Shown here: in pieces, positions 1 to 7,779 of the stretch
How the letters are laid out: the number at the start of each line of letters is the position of its first letter
Position numbering within the stretch: the stretch's first letter is position 1
Assembly (NCBI GenBank): GCA_003166055.1
Contig: PMWR01000533.1
Coordinates: 1-26,866 of the forward strand
Reading direction: 5' to 3'
Length of the DNA stretch: 26,866 bases
Source of the DNA: Acidobacteriaceae bacterium
Lineage (GTDB): Bacteria > Acidobacteriota > Terriglobia > Terriglobales > Acidobacteriaceae
Program-made: the position numbers and the translations under genes
Notes under the pieces: generated by a model
Told to the model about the DNA's origin: nothing
The model's input: only the letters and a program-made list of their open reading frames with translations
Database searches by the model: none

Positions 1-63
1 CGCCTACTCGCAAACTTCCACATCGCGTTGGGACGGTAATTCAGTAATGAGGAGCAACACACC

Positions 64-264
64 ATGGAACAAGGCACAGTCAAGTGGTTTAACGACGCCA
101 AGGGATTTGGATTTTTGAGCCGCGAAAACGGCGAGGACGTCTTCGTCCATCACACTGCCATCCAGTCGAACGGTTTCCGTTCGCTTCAGGAAGGCCAGCG
201 CGTTCAGTTCAACGTCACCAAGGGCCCCAAGGGCTGGCAGGCTGAGAACGTTCAGGTTGTCTAA
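64..264 (+). CDS. Cold-shock domain protein (CspA family)
   Basis: A 66-residue single cold-shock domain, the usual length of CspA-family proteins. These bind single-stranded RNA and DNA in the cytoplasm and act as RNA chaperones. Both nucleic-acid-binding motifs are visible: RNP1 (KGFGFL, residues 14-19) and RNP2 (VFVHH, residues 26-30), with the family N-terminus GTVKWFND. The ATG at 64 follows a strong Shine-Dalgarno GAGGAG at 49-54, nine bases upstream. A rho-independent terminator starts about 30 bp after the stop, so the gene is probably monocistronic. Sequence alone cannot say whether it is cold-induced or constitutive, so no paralogue letter is assigned. Family assignment is very secure. 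Confidence 0.97.
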   Translation: MEQGTVKWFNDAKGFGFLSRENGEDVFVHHTAIQSNGFRSLQEGQRVQFNVTKGPKGWQAENVQVV

Positions 265-296
265 GTTCGCCTGAGCAATCTGCTCGGAATCAACAA

Positions 297-328
297 AAGA
301 GGGACGGCAAACCTGCCGTCCCTCTTCT
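297..328 (+). terminator. Rho-independent terminator of the cold-shock gene
   Basis: A perfect 13-bp stem, AAGAGGGACGGCA (297-309) and TGCCGTCCCTCTT (314-326), closes a 4-nt AACC loop. It ends in a short pyrimidine run (CTCTTCT) and lies 33 bp after the cold-shock stop codon. The U-tract is short but the stem is strong and GC-rich. Confidence 0.85.
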
Positions 329-418
329 GCGTTTAGCTTCAAATTCCGGTCTTTCAATCAGCGCCATATAGCCAGAAGCGGCGATACCCGACTGATCTCT
401 GAACTCTGACCCCTGTCT

Positions 419-643
419 TTACGCCGCCGGCTTGAGGCTCTTCACGCTGACCTGCGGAATCGCCGGGTGCAGGTTATCCATCCGTGTCTCGTGCGTGCCT
501 ATATATTGCAAAACATCGTTGATTGAATCTTCAAAGCGCGAACCAGTCTTGTGGGTGGCTTTCACACCCTTTGAAACAAGCTGGCAAACTTCAAAACGGT
601 TCATTCCCTGCGCAAGCGCGCGGTGAATCTTGTCGGAACGCAT
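419..643 (-). CDS. RNA polymerase omega-subunit-like small protein
   Basis: A 74-residue protein. Residues 1-50 follow the pattern of acidobacterial RpoZ: MRSD at the start, then NRFEVCQLVSKG (residues 15-26) and HKTGSRFEDSINDVL. These correspond to the NR-x-L-C-x-L-A-S-K and H-x-x-x-x-R-x-x-D-x-x-N-x-V-L positions I recall for omega subunits of this phylum. Omega binds the beta-prime subunit and helps RNA polymerase assembly. The ATG at 643 is preceded by GGAGT eight bases upstream. It stands alone here, without gmk or coaBC, the usual rpoZ neighbours, so it may be a second copy or a diverged relative rather than the housekeeping gene. Assignment is by remembered family pattern and is moderate. 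Confidence 0.6.
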   Translation of the reverse strand: MRSDKIHRALAQGMNRFEVCQLVSKGVKATHKTGSRFEDSINDVLQYIGTHETRMDNLHPAIPQVSVKSLKPAA

Positions 644-956
644 GACGGACTCCGGTCAACCTGGTGCTGGTGATTGTCGCGTGGGGTGCGGGGCTCGTCT
701 GAAGCGGTGGAACGGCCGGAGCCGAGCAGGCGGGGTCTATTTCTGATCTATATCCATTGTACCTTGGAAACAGCTGTGACGCCGTGAATGCCGCCGGACG
801 CCCCGTGACCTTGTGGATGCCGTCAAGGAATAGTGCGCGGCCACGCCTCTTCGCCGCGGCTGCCGCTTTCGCCGCAGCCAAATCCCTGTTACCATTAACG
901 GTACATCAACCCGATGGTCGGGAAACTTGAAGAGATTGCAACGAAAGAGGTTATAC
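644..956. other. Divergent intergenic region with a short hairpin
   Basis: About 310 bp between the omega-like gene (minus) and the small basic gene (plus), so it must hold both promoters. A hairpin GGCTGC (858-863) / GCAGCC (874-879) and an imperfect inverted repeat TACC-ATTAAC-GGTA (890-903) lie upstream of the plus-strand gene. I see no convincing coding region and no clear -10/-35 pair. Confidence 0.4.
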
Positions 957-1112
957 GTGGCAGACACCACCAAAGTCGAAGATAAGCTGGAACGGAAGAA
1001 GTTGAAGCGCACCGCCCGCAAGAAGGCCGCACCCAAGGCGAAGCGGACTGGTCCGCGCGGAGAAAACAAGAAAAAGTTGAAGAAACTGGCACGCGGCGTT
1101 TCAAAGCGGTAA
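957..1112 (+). CDS. Small lysine-rich basic protein
   Basis: Starting at GTG 957 the product has 51 residues, about 40 percent Lys plus Arg, beginning VADTTKVEDK and ending LARGVSKR. I prefer this start to an in-frame ATG at 927 because AAAGAGG (944-950) sits six bases before the GTG, while the ATG has no good ribosome site. There is no hydrophobic segment or cysteine. The composition (K-K-L-K-R, A-R-K-K-A-A-P-K-A-K blocks) resembles small nucleic-acid-binding or histone-tail-like proteins, but I recognise no named family. A 12-bp hairpin follows the stop. It is probably a real gene because of the ribosome site and terminator-like hairpin; function unknown. Confidence 0.6.
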   Translation: MADTTKVEDKLERKKLKRTARKKAAPKAKRTGPRGENKKKLKKLARGVSKR

Positions 1113-1121
1113 TCCGCTCAA

Positions 1122-1160
1122 CGGATGGAGCCGGACTAAGTTGCCGTTCGGCTCCATCCG
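1122..1160 (+). terminator. Long inverted repeat after the small basic gene
   Basis: A perfect 12-bp inverted repeat, CGGATGGAGCCG (1122-1133) and CGGCTCCATCCG (1149-1160), with a 15-nt loop. It begins 10 bp after the stop of the small basic gene and 22 bp before the DUF3800 start. No T-run follows, so it is terminator-like rather than a textbook intrinsic terminator, and could instead insulate or attenuate the downstream gene. Confidence 0.55.
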
Positions 1161-1181
1161 CCAATCGCTTCGGGGCACCCC

Positions 1182-2060
1182 ATGAGCTATCTGTTTTTCC
1201 TGGATGAGAGCGGGCATGATCACAAGAACTGTCCCTACGAGGTCCGGGGTGGAATTGTTTTGCACGCCAGCAAGCTTTGGCGCTTCGTTCAAGACTTCGC
1301 AACTTTAGAAGAGTCTTGCTTTGGGGTTCGCCTTCCAAAGTTCAACGTCGAAGTCAAGGGAAGCTTCTTGCTTGACAGGAAGAAGTTTCGCTGGGCAAAT
1401 CAGGGCGAGTTACTAGACGACGAAGCCCGGAGAAAACACTGCATCGGCTTCTTAAATAAGGGGTTGCAGCACACCTCTCCTTCCGAGATCGAGTTCCGTG
1501 CGTTCGGGCAGGCGTGCATAGTTATGGCACGGTCGATTTTCGCGCTGCTCAGGACGCATGAAGCCCGGATTTTCGCTTCCGTCGTGCCCTCGACAGTTGA
1601 AAAGCCCACCACACTTGAGGCCGAGGACTTCCTGAGAAAGGATTTGGTTTTCCTGCTGGAGCGCTATTTTAATTTCATCGCGCCGAAAAACGAGACCGGC
1701 TTGTTGATCTTCGACGAAACAGACGCCTCGGCCGACCGGAATTTTATCCGGCAGATCGAGCGATATTTTACGCGAACCCAGAGAGGCAGATTTCGAGCAA
1801 ACTCAATCGTGCCAGTGCCCCTGTTCGTGGAATCGGGCCTTACTCGGGCAGTTCAAGCTGCTGACGTTTGTATATACGCGATAAACTGGGGATTCCGGCT
1901 CCCCAGCCGAGGGATGGATGCAGATGTACGGATGGAAATCGCGGATGAATTTGGACCCTGGATAGTGAGCGCCCAAGCCGATGGTCTTTCAACCGACGTC
2001 GGCGGCTCTCATCCTTGGTACAGCATCGTGTTCGTACCAGAGCCGTACGGAGGGGAGTAA
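1182..2060 (+). CDS. DUF3800 domain-containing protein
   Basis: A 292-residue protein with the hallmarks of DUF3800. There is an N-terminal FFLDESG (D8, E9), a central hydrophobic strand with acidic residues LLIFDETD (D178, E179), and a C-terminal ESGLTRAVQAADV segment (D228) followed by a helix. These acidic positions match the RNase H-like arrangement proposed for the family. DUF3800 proteins are patchily distributed, often near mobile or defence genes, and have no settled function. The ATG at 1182 has only a G-rich GGGG (1172-1175) upstream. Base composition is visibly lower in GC than the transport genes that follow, suggesting horizontal acquisition. No partner defence gene is adjacent. 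Confidence 0.85.
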   Translation: MSYLFFLDESGHDHKNCPYEVRGGIVLHASKLWRFVQDFATLEESCFGVRLPKFNVEVKGSFLLDRKKFRWANQGELLDDEARRKHCIGFLNKGLQHTSPSEIEFRAFGQACIVMARSIFALLRTHEARIFASVVPSTVEKPTTLEAEDFLRKDLVFLLERYFNFIAPKNETGLLIFDETDASADRNFIRQIERYFTRTQRGRFRANSIVPVPLFVESGLTRAVQAADVCIYAINWGFRLPSRGMDADVRMEIADEFGPWIVSAQADGLSTDVGGSHPWYSIVFVPEPYGGE

Positions 2061-2157
2061 GCGCTGCAAAAAAGAAGAAGGCAAAGCAGTCGAGACCGTC
2101 CCGTAAGGAACAACCTCTCAGCAGAGCCTCCACTGATAGTGTATCACCAGAACAGGA

Positions 2158-2181
2158 TTTGGCGACACGACTTTCGCCAAA
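2158..2181. promoter_or_regulatory. Inverted repeat upstream of the amino-acid permease
   Basis: TTTGGCGA (2158-2165) and TCGCCAAA (2174-2181) form a perfect 8-bp inverted repeat with an 8-nt spacer, 50 bp before the permease start. No T-run follows, so an operator or 5'-leader hairpin is as likely as a terminator for the DUF3800 gene. Confidence 0.4.
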
Positions 2182-2230
2182 CCTCCTGATCAGCTAAACT
2201 CACGAGACTATCGCGGTATAGGAGATCTTG

Positions 2231-3826
2231 TTGGCGGATCATTCCGAAGTGCCACCTCGGCGCACAGGGGACCAGCCCCGGTCCCAACTGCTTGCCCGCA
2301 AGTCGATCGATAAGCTGATCCGGGACTCGGAAGAGCCCGAGCACAGGCTCAAGAAGACTCTCGGCCCGTGGTCGCTGACCGCGCTCGGCATCGGCGCCGT
2401 CATCGGCTCCGGCATCTTCACCGTCATCGGCACCGCCATCTCCGGCGAGAAGTTTGACACCTCCAGCGTGCTCAACACACCGCTGGCGGACTACATCATT
2501 ACCCACACCGCCCTTGACGGCCGCCCCGGCGCCGGTCCCGCCATCGCGATTTCCCTCGTCCTGGTCGCGTTTGTCTGTGCGCTCACCGGCCTCTGTTATG
2601 CCGAACTCGCTTCCATGATTCCCATCGCCGGCTCGGCCTACACCTACACCTACGCCACCATGGGCGAACTCATCGCCTGGATCATCGGCTGGGATCTGAT
2701 CCTGGAGTATGCCGGCTCCAACATGACTGTGAGCGTCGGCTTTGCCGCCCACATTGTCGATCTGCTCGACTGGTTCGGCCTCCATCCCGCCGCCACCTGG
2801 ATATCGCCCGCTTATCTCCCCGAGGGCCTGCAGGACCTGGCCGGCAACTGGCTCTACCAACCCGGCTGGCACTTCGGCTTCAACATCCCCGCCTTCCTGG
2901 TCGTACTCCTGCTCACCGTTGTTCTCGTCCGCGGCATTCGCGAGTCAGCCCGTACCAACAACATGATGGTGGGCGTCAAGCTCATCGCCATCCTGATCTT
3001 CGTCTTCGCCGCCATCAGCTTCATCCATCCCAGCTACTACCATCCCTTCGTGCCCAACGGGTTCAGCGGCATCCTGACCGGCGGCTCCATCATCTTCTTC
3101 ACCTACATCGGCTTCGACTCGGTCTCGACCGCGGCCGAAGAATGCAAGAACCCGCAGCGCGACCTGCCCATCGGCATCATCGCCACGCTGGTGGTCTGTA
3201 CTGTGCTTTATGTCGCGGTTGCCGTCTGCCTCACCGGCCTGGTGCCCTGGCAATCCATGGTGGGCGACGCCGCTCCCGTGGTCAACGCCCTCAAGAAACT
3301 CTCGCTGCAGCCCGGCGGCCACTCGCTCCACTGGATCAGGCTTGTCGTTCTCTTCGGCGCGCTGATGGGCATGCTCTCCAGCCTGCTCGTCTACCAGCTC
3401 GGCCAGTCCCGCGTCTGGTTTTCCATGTCCCGCGATGGCCTGTTGCCCAAGGTCTTTTCCGACGTCCATCCCATCTTCCGCACGCCGGCCTTCTCAACCT
3501 GGGTTGCGGGATTCGTAGTCGCCATTCCCTCCGGCCTGTTCGACATCGGCACCCTCGCAGATCTCTCCAATATCGGCACCCTGTTCGCCTTCGTCCTGGT
3601 CTCCATCGGCGTCATCGTGCTGCGCTTCCGCGAGCCGGAGCGCCACCGCGGCTTCCGCGTTCCCGGCGGCCCCATCATTCCAGCGCTCAGCGTGATCTTC
3701 TGCTTCCTGCTCATGGCCGGACTGCCCATCATCACCTGGATGCGCTTCCTGGTGTGGCTGGTCATCGGCCTCGCCATCTACTTTCTCTACAGCCGCCACC
3801 GGTCCGAGTTCGCCAAGCCGCGCTAA
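2231..3826 (+). CDS. APC-family amino-acid permease
   Basis: A cytoplasmic-membrane amino-acid transporter of about 531 residues in the APC superfamily (cationic amino-acid transporter / YfnA-like branch). The N-terminal 45 residues are hydrophilic and cytoplasmic; then LGIGAVIGSGIF gives the substrate-binding unwound TM1 motif typical of APC carriers. About twelve hydrophobic segments follow, including the conserved FFTYIGFDSVSTAAEE stretch (TM6 region) and LVYQLGQSRVWFSMSRDGLLP (TM8 and following loop). Two adjacent TTG codons could start it; TTG 2231 has AGGAG (2220-2224) at six bases, better than 2228. It is followed by 160 bp before the MFS gene, so co-transcription is uncertain. Substrate cannot be read from sequence. 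Confidence 0.93.
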   Translation: MADHSEVPPRRTGDQPRSQLLARKSIDKLIRDSEEPEHRLKKTLGPWSLTALGIGAVIGSGIFTVIGTAISGEKFDTSSVLNTPLADYIITHTALDGRPGAGPAIAISLVLVAFVCALTGLCYAELASMIPIAGSAYTYTYATMGELIAWIIGWDLILEYAGSNMTVSVGFAAHIVDLLDWFGLHPAATWISPAYLPEGLQDLAGNWLYQPGWHFGFNIPAFLVVLLLTVVLVRGIRESARTNNMMVGVKLIAILIFVFAAISFIHPSYYHPFVPNGFSGILTGGSIIFFTYIGFDSVSTAAEECKNPQRDLPIGIIATLVVCTVLYVAVAVCLTGLVPWQSMVGDAAPVVNALKKLSLQPGGHSLHWIRLVVLFGALMGMLSSLLVYQLGQSRVWFSMSRDGLLPKVFSDVHPIFRTPAFSTWVAGFVVAIPSGLFDIGTLADLSNIGTLFAFVLVSIGVIVLRFREPERHRGFRVPGGPIIPALSVIFCFLLMAGLPIITWMRFLVWLVIGLAIYFLYSRHRSEFAKPR

Positions 3827-3985
3827 TCCCATTCCGGCATGCTGGTCCAGGGCATCGCGTTCGCGGCTCTCCACATCTCACCTTCCGTGAGCGCGGTGTT
3901 TGCTCTCGGCCAACGGAAGCCATCGAATGTGCAATTTGAATCACTTTAGGCGCCGGTTCGTCCGTAAGATGGTTCGACGCTGACC

Positions 3986-5236
3986 ATGAAGAGAACGCCT
4001 GAGCCCAACGCATCGATCGAGAGTAAAGCTCCACCCTCGCAGCAAACCTTGCGCGGCCTCGACTGGCTCAATTTTCTCCTCGCCGACGTGCAAACGGGCG
4101 TGGGGCCGTTCCTCGCAATCTATCTCGCCGGCTACAAATGGAACGAAGAGAGCGTGGGCCTCGCCCTGACCGTGGGCGGGATCGCGGGAATCCTGACACA
4201 AACACCCGCCGGCGGACTCGTTGATTACCTGCGCGCCAAGCGTGCATTGGTCGGCATCGGCGTGACTGCGCTGGCAGCGGGTGCGCTGCTCATTGCCCTG
4301 TTTCCCTCGTTCTGGCCAGTCATGGGCGCGCAGGTCCTTATCGGCGGCACGTCCAGTGTCTTCGGGCCGGCCATCTGCGCCATGTCTCTCGGCATCGTCG
4401 GACGTGCGGCATTCGACACGCGCCAGGGCCGCAACCAGACATTCAACTCGGCGGGAAACGTGATTGCCGCGGTATCGATGGGCCTGCTCGGCTACTACGT
4501 TTCCAACCGCAGCATCTTCTTTTTCGTGGCGGCGTTCGCCCTCCCGACAATTCTCGTGCTCCGCCTGATCCGGCCCGCCGAGATTGACTACGAACTGGCC
4601 CGCGGCGCGCGGGACGGCGGGAAACGGGGCAAAGCGGAAAGTGTCTGGCAGCTCTTCCGCGACCGCACCCTGGTCCTCTTCCTTGTATGCGCGGTAATGT
4701 TTCACTTCGCCAACGCGGCCATGTTGCCCCTGCTCGGCGAGATGCTGGCAAAGGGACGGGGACGAAGCTCGATGCTCTTCATGTCGGCATGCGTCATCAC
4801 AACCCAGGTGGTGGTCACGCTGCTTGCGTCCTGGTCGGGCAGGAAAGCCGGAGTCTGGGGACGAAAGCCGTTGATGTTGATCGCCTTCGGCATCCTCCCG
4901 CTTCGGGCCGTTCTTTATACCCTCACCGCCAACACGGCATTGCTGGTGGCGATCCAGGTGATGGACGGGATAGCCGCGGCCATCTTCGGCGTGGTTTCAG
5001 TGCTGGTAATTGCCGACCTGACTCGCGGCACCGGCCGGTTCAACCTGACACTCGGAGCCATCAATACCGCGGTCGGCATCGGTGCGGCCCTCAGCCAGGT
5101 TATCGCCGGCGCCATCGTTCACCACGCGGGCTTTCGCGCCGGCTTCCTGTTCCTCGCGGGGGTGGCGCTGGCGGCGTTCGCTATCCTGTATCTGCTGATG
5201 CCCGAGACCCACAACACGCGTTTGGACTCAGCATGA
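3986..5236 (+). CDS. Major facilitator superfamily (MFS) transporter
   Basis: A 416-residue integral membrane protein with about 12 hydrophobic segments in two halves separated by a charged loop (around residues 205-222, rich in Arg, Lys and Glu). The loop after TM2 (GLVDYLRAKR, about residues 77-86) fits the MFS motif A position in degenerate form. Its stop overlaps the ArsB-type start as ATGA (5233-5236), so the two are translationally coupled and probably act in the same process. The N-terminus is hydrophilic (residues 1-25). The ribosome site before ATG 3986 is weak. The transported compound is unknown; pairing with an anion permease suggests export of a toxic oxyanion or an organo-metalloid, which is inference only. 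Confidence 0.9.
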   Translation: MKRTPEPNASIESKAPPSQQTLRGLDWLNFLLADVQTGVGPFLAIYLAGYKWNEESVGLALTVGGIAGILTQTPAGGLVDYLRAKRALVGIGVTALAAGALLIALFPSFWPVMGAQVLIGGTSSVFGPAICAMSLGIVGRAAFDTRQGRNQTFNSAGNVIAAVSMGLLGYYVSNRSIFFFVAAFALPTILVLRLIRPAEIDYELARGARDGGKRGKAESVWQLFRDRTLVLFLVCAVMFHFANAAMLPLLGEMLAKGRGRSSMLFMSACVITTQVVVTLLASWSGRKAGVWGRKPLMLIAFGILPLRAVLYTLTANTALLVAIQVMDGIAAAIFGVVSVLVIADLTRGTGRFNLTLGAINTAVGIGAALSQVIAGAIVHHAGFRAGFLFLAGVALAAFAILYLLMPETHNTRLDSA

Positions 5237-6513
5237 CAGGCACGGCACGCATGGTAGTAACGCTGGGCGTCTTCGCGGCCATGCTGGTCCTGATGCTGCT
5301 GCGCCCGCGCCGCCGGAGCGAGGCGTGGTGGACGATGCTTGCGGCCATCGCGATGCTGGCTCTGGGCCTGGTCACTCCGCACCAGGCGCTCGCAGTCGTT
5401 CTTTCTGGAAAGAACACTCTCCTTTTTCTGCTCTCGCTTCTCGCACTTTCCCAACTGATCGGCAAGAGCGGCTTCTTCGATTGGGCCGCCATTCGATGCG
5501 CGGGCATTGCCAGGGGAGACGGACACTCGCTCTACCGCAACGCATTCGTGGTTGGCGCAATCATCACCGCAATCCTCTCGCTTGACACAACGGCGGTAAT
5601 GCTTACGCCCGTGATGCTGGCCCTGGTAAAGAGGCTCAAGGTTCCCGCGGCTCCCTACGTCTTGCTCTGCGCCTTCGTCGCCAATGTCGGATCGCTGCTG
5701 CTCCCCATCAGCAATCTCACCAACCTGCTCTTCGCGGACGCCTTTCATCAGACCTTCGCCGCCTTCGCGGCAAGAATGATCCTGCCTCAAATAGTCGCGC
5801 TCGTCACCACATACGCCATTCTCCGTTGGCACTTTCGCCGCGATCTGCCCAGCGTCTTCAGCACCAAGTCGCTCCCCGACCCGGCCAGCGTGGTTCCAAA
5901 TCACCCCTACTTTCTTGTTTGCATCACCGTCCTTGTCGCAGTCCTCGTTGGTTACTTTCTGGCCCCGCTCCTTGGGCTCGAACCCTACGTCTTCGCCTTT
6001 GCGGCCTGCGCTGTGCTGCTGTTTGCCGGCATGGCGAATGGGCGCGTACACATTCGATTCGTCCGCGAAATCGCATGGGATTTATTCCCGTTCGTCATTG
6101 GGCTTTTCATTGCCGTGCAGGGGCTTGAGAATCTGGGCATCGTCGGCGTTGCATCCAGGTGGCTTGCGGAGATGAGCCCCGGAACGCCTCAAATGCTTCT
6201 CGCCACAGCGGGCGCCACGGCTTTCGCCTCGAATATCGTCAACAACCTTCCCGCCGCGCTGATTGCCCGCAGCGTCCTCTTGAGCGCGCACGCCCATACG
6301 GGCACGGTGCTTGCCGCGCTCATCGGTTCCAACGCAGGCCCTATGATCACGACCTTCGGATCACTGGCAACCATGCTGGTCCTCGCGCTAGCGCGGCGCG
6401 ATGGGGAAGAAGTGCATACTGGCCAGTTGGTCCTCCTCGGCCTGTGGGCAGTGCCGGTCATCGTTGTACTGACCGCGCTCTCCCTGTCCCTCACCTTCGC
6501 AATGGTTCAGTGA
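5233..6513 (+). CDS. arsB: ArsB-type arsenite/anion permease
   Basis: A 426-residue inner-membrane permease, close to the usual 429 of ArsB. Recognisable ArsB features in order: SGFFDWAA (about residues 79-86), DTTAVMLTPVMLAL (about 118-131), PISNLTNLLFAD (about 158-169), HFRRDLPS, NNLPAALIA, and near the end GPMITTFGSLATMLVL. ArsB proteins extrude arsenite or antimonite, alone or with an ArsA ATPase; related permeases carry other anions. The ATG at 5233 overlaps the MFS stop. The reading frame is open far upstream inside the MFS gene, but that extension has no membrane-protein character and is rejected. No arsR, arsC, arsM or arsA lies in the window, so an arsenic role is a family-based inference. 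Confidence 0.85.
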   Translation: MTGTARMVVTLGVFAAMLVLMLLRPRRRSEAWWTMLAAIAMLALGLVTPHQALAVVLSGKNTLLFLLSLLALSQLIGKSGFFDWAAIRCAGIARGDGHSLYRNAFVVGAIITAILSLDTTAVMLTPVMLALVKRLKVPAAPYVLLCAFVANVGSLLLPISNLTNLLFADAFHQTFAAFAARMILPQIVALVTTYAILRWHFRRDLPSVFSTKSLPDPASVVPNHPYFLVCITVLVAVLVGYFLAPLLGLEPYVFAFAACAVLLFAGMANGRVHIRFVREIAWDLFPFVIGLFIAVQGLENLGIVGVASRWLAEMSPGTPQMLLATAGATAFASNIVNNLPAALIARSVLLSAHAHTGTVLAALIGSNAGPMITTFGSLATMLVLALARRDGEEVHTGQLVLLGLWAVPVIVVLTALSLSLTFAMVQ

Positions 6514-6577
6514 CCATTTCTTGTCGCGACCGTCGCCTCGTCAGCGATGATTGGCAGGCGACACGAACGGCAAACAG

Positions 6578-6599
6578 CGGGATCGCTCGGCTGATCCCG
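6578..6599 (+). terminator. Possible terminator of the MFS-arsB operon
   Basis: A 7-bp perfect stem CGGGATC (6578-6584) / GATCCCG (6593-6599) with an 8-nt loop, 65 bp after the arsB stop. No T-run follows, so this is only a candidate. Confidence 0.35.
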
Positions 6600-6708
6600 A
6601 ATCGGCCGGCAGTGCAAGCAAACGGCTCAGTTGGCGATACGGCTGCCCGAATCATTAAGCGGGCGGGTGGGCCACATCTCAACGAATCGTAAAGATGGGG
6701 TGCCCCAG

Positions 6709-6730
6709 AGCCTGCCCTGAGCTTGTCGAA
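6709..6730. repeat. Dispersed CCTGCCCTGAGCTTGTCGAA-type repeat
   Basis: The 22-bp string at 6709-6730, whose core is CCTGCCCTGAGCTTGTCGAA, belongs to a short repeat I recall as common between genes of many environmental bacteria. It follows directly on a near-palindromic TGGGGTGCCCCA. Only one copy is in this window, so its repeat status rests on recalled knowledge. Confidence 0.5.
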
Positions 6731-6872
6731 AGATCCCGCCACTGAGACCTGGGATCGCGTGACTCCTTCGCAACCACAGATTGTTCCCCGGAATCACCCA
6801 TGGAACCGGAAATAGCTGGCTCTCAATCTGTTTCGGTGCGAGGGGGCTTTCCCCGGTCATTCCGCCTCCTGG

Positions 6873-6899
6873 TTTGAGATCACAAAATGTGATCTCGAA
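6873..6899. repeat. Strong short hairpin in the gene-free region
   Basis: GAGATCACA (6876-6884) and TGTGATCTC (6888-6896) form a perfect 9-bp stem with an AAA loop, extended by TTT/GAA at the base with one wobble pair. It resembles a CRP half-site pair but in the inverted order (TCACA-AAA-TGTGA). It could be a repeat unit, a terminator for the lipoprotein gene on the minus strand, or an operator. Confidence 0.5.
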
Positions 6900-7008
6900 C
6901 CGAGCATGGTTGGTTAGCTGGCAAGGGAACCGGGATCATGTGCCGGCCTGCATCATGAGGCACGGTTCATCAATCGGACCCGCGTGGCGCACAATTCCGC
7001 AGCCCGAT

Positions 7009-7530
7009 CTACTTGCACTTTGAATGCGGGCTCTTGTACACCAGCTCGAGCGGCAGCCAGTCCGACAGGCGCTTCTGGTCCGCCTGCGCCACTGTCGATT
7101 GAGGAGCGAGCGACGATCTGGACAATGCCACGGACAGGTGCACTTTACCCTTCAGGCAGTGCATTTCAAGATATTCCGTCAGAGCCTTCCCAGCCCTGTC
7201 TGAATAATCCCCGGGAAGCGCCCCTTCCGCCCCCTTGATATCCACCGCATTGCCGACCAGCAGGTGCCCGTCCGGCTCTTTGTCCGGCGCTTCCGATGGA
7301 ATCACCTTCAACACAAGAAGCGCTCTCGTCACCAGCGCGTCAGGGTTCGCGGTGAACTTGACCGGCGGAATGCTGATGCCCGTCGGACTCGGCTTGGCCG
7401 CCTTGGTGTCAAACGAGATCCGGTACGGCTCCCCTTTCCATTTCGGCCCAACCGGAATGCCGGGACCCTTGTCTGCGCACCCCGCCAGCAGCAACAACCC
7501 CCCGATCGCCAGAATGATGCCTTTTCTCAC
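7009..7530 (-). CDS. Predicted lipoprotein of unknown function
   Basis: A 173-residue protein beginning VRKGIILAIGG, a classic type II signal peptide with lipobox LLAGC (cysteine about residue 17), so it should be lipid-anchored after export. The GTG at 7530 is chosen because GGAGG lies five bases upstream on the minus strand and the lipoprotein signal begins exactly there; the frame is open much further upstream, antisense to the flavoprotein gene, which I discount. The mature part has no recognised domain; two cysteines occur in the C-terminal half (in EMHCLKGK and the final SKCK). It is divergent from the flavoprotein gene across about 250 bp. Function unknown. Confidence 0.8.
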   Translation of the reverse strand: MRKGIILAIGGLLLLAGCADKGPGIPVGPKWKGEPYRISFDTKAAKPSPTGISIPPVKFTANPDALVTRALLVLKVIPSEAPDKEPDGHLLVGNAVDIKGAEGALPGDYSDRAGKALTEYLEMHCLKGKVHLSVALSRSSLAPQSTVAQADQKRLSDWLPLELVYKSPHSKCK

Positions 7531-7697
7531 GTCACCCTCCTCGTTCCTATTGAAAGAACGCGGAATCATATCACCGCTTTTCCTATCTGGGAAGTGATCG
7601 CCGACAGTTGTCACTCCTGAGCGACTACAACCAGTGCAGTCACCCTCAACGTCCAATAGTTCACAAACCGTCGAGCACCCCCTGTAAGCTGGATCAC

Positions 7698-7727
7698 TTG
7701 CCACTCCCCCCCTCCACTGGCGATACT
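7698..7727 (+). promoter_or_regulatory. Candidate sigma-70-type promoter for the flavoprotein gene
   Basis: TTGCCA (7698-7703) and GATACT (7722-7727) are separated by 18 bp and lie about 50 bp before the start codon at 7780. Each hexamer differs from consensus by two positions or fewer. The spacer is unusually C-rich. Confidence 0.35.
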
Positions 7728-7779
7728 CCAAACAGTCCTGTTTTTTGGGCTTCATCCTTTTCCGAAGCGAGAATCTGCC

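Larger units (their letters stand above)
6514..7008. other. Gene-free region rich in hairpins and a dispersed repeat
   Basis: Nearly 500 bp between arsB (plus) and the lipoprotein (minus), which converge. No credible coding region. It holds a 7-bp hairpin CGGGATC/GATCCCG (6578-6599) that may end the arsB transcript, a near-palindromic TGGGGTGCCCCA (6696-6707), a widespread 22-bp repeat (6709-6730) and a strong GAGATCACA hairpin (6873-6899). Confidence 0.6.

Noticed and set aside
3956..3985. tRNA-like GGTTCGACGC string
   Set aside because: No cloverleaf, acceptor stem or anticodon arm can be built around it.
4687..5232. Long 5' extension of the arsB reading frame
   Set aside because: It lies wholly inside the MFS gene in another frame, is Arg/His/Gly-rich and not membrane-like; the ATGA overlap start at 5233 gives a full-length ArsB.
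5119..6051. 310-codon minus-strand open frame under arsB
   Set aside because: Antisense shadow of a GC-rich membrane-protein gene; charged low-complexity translation with no domain.
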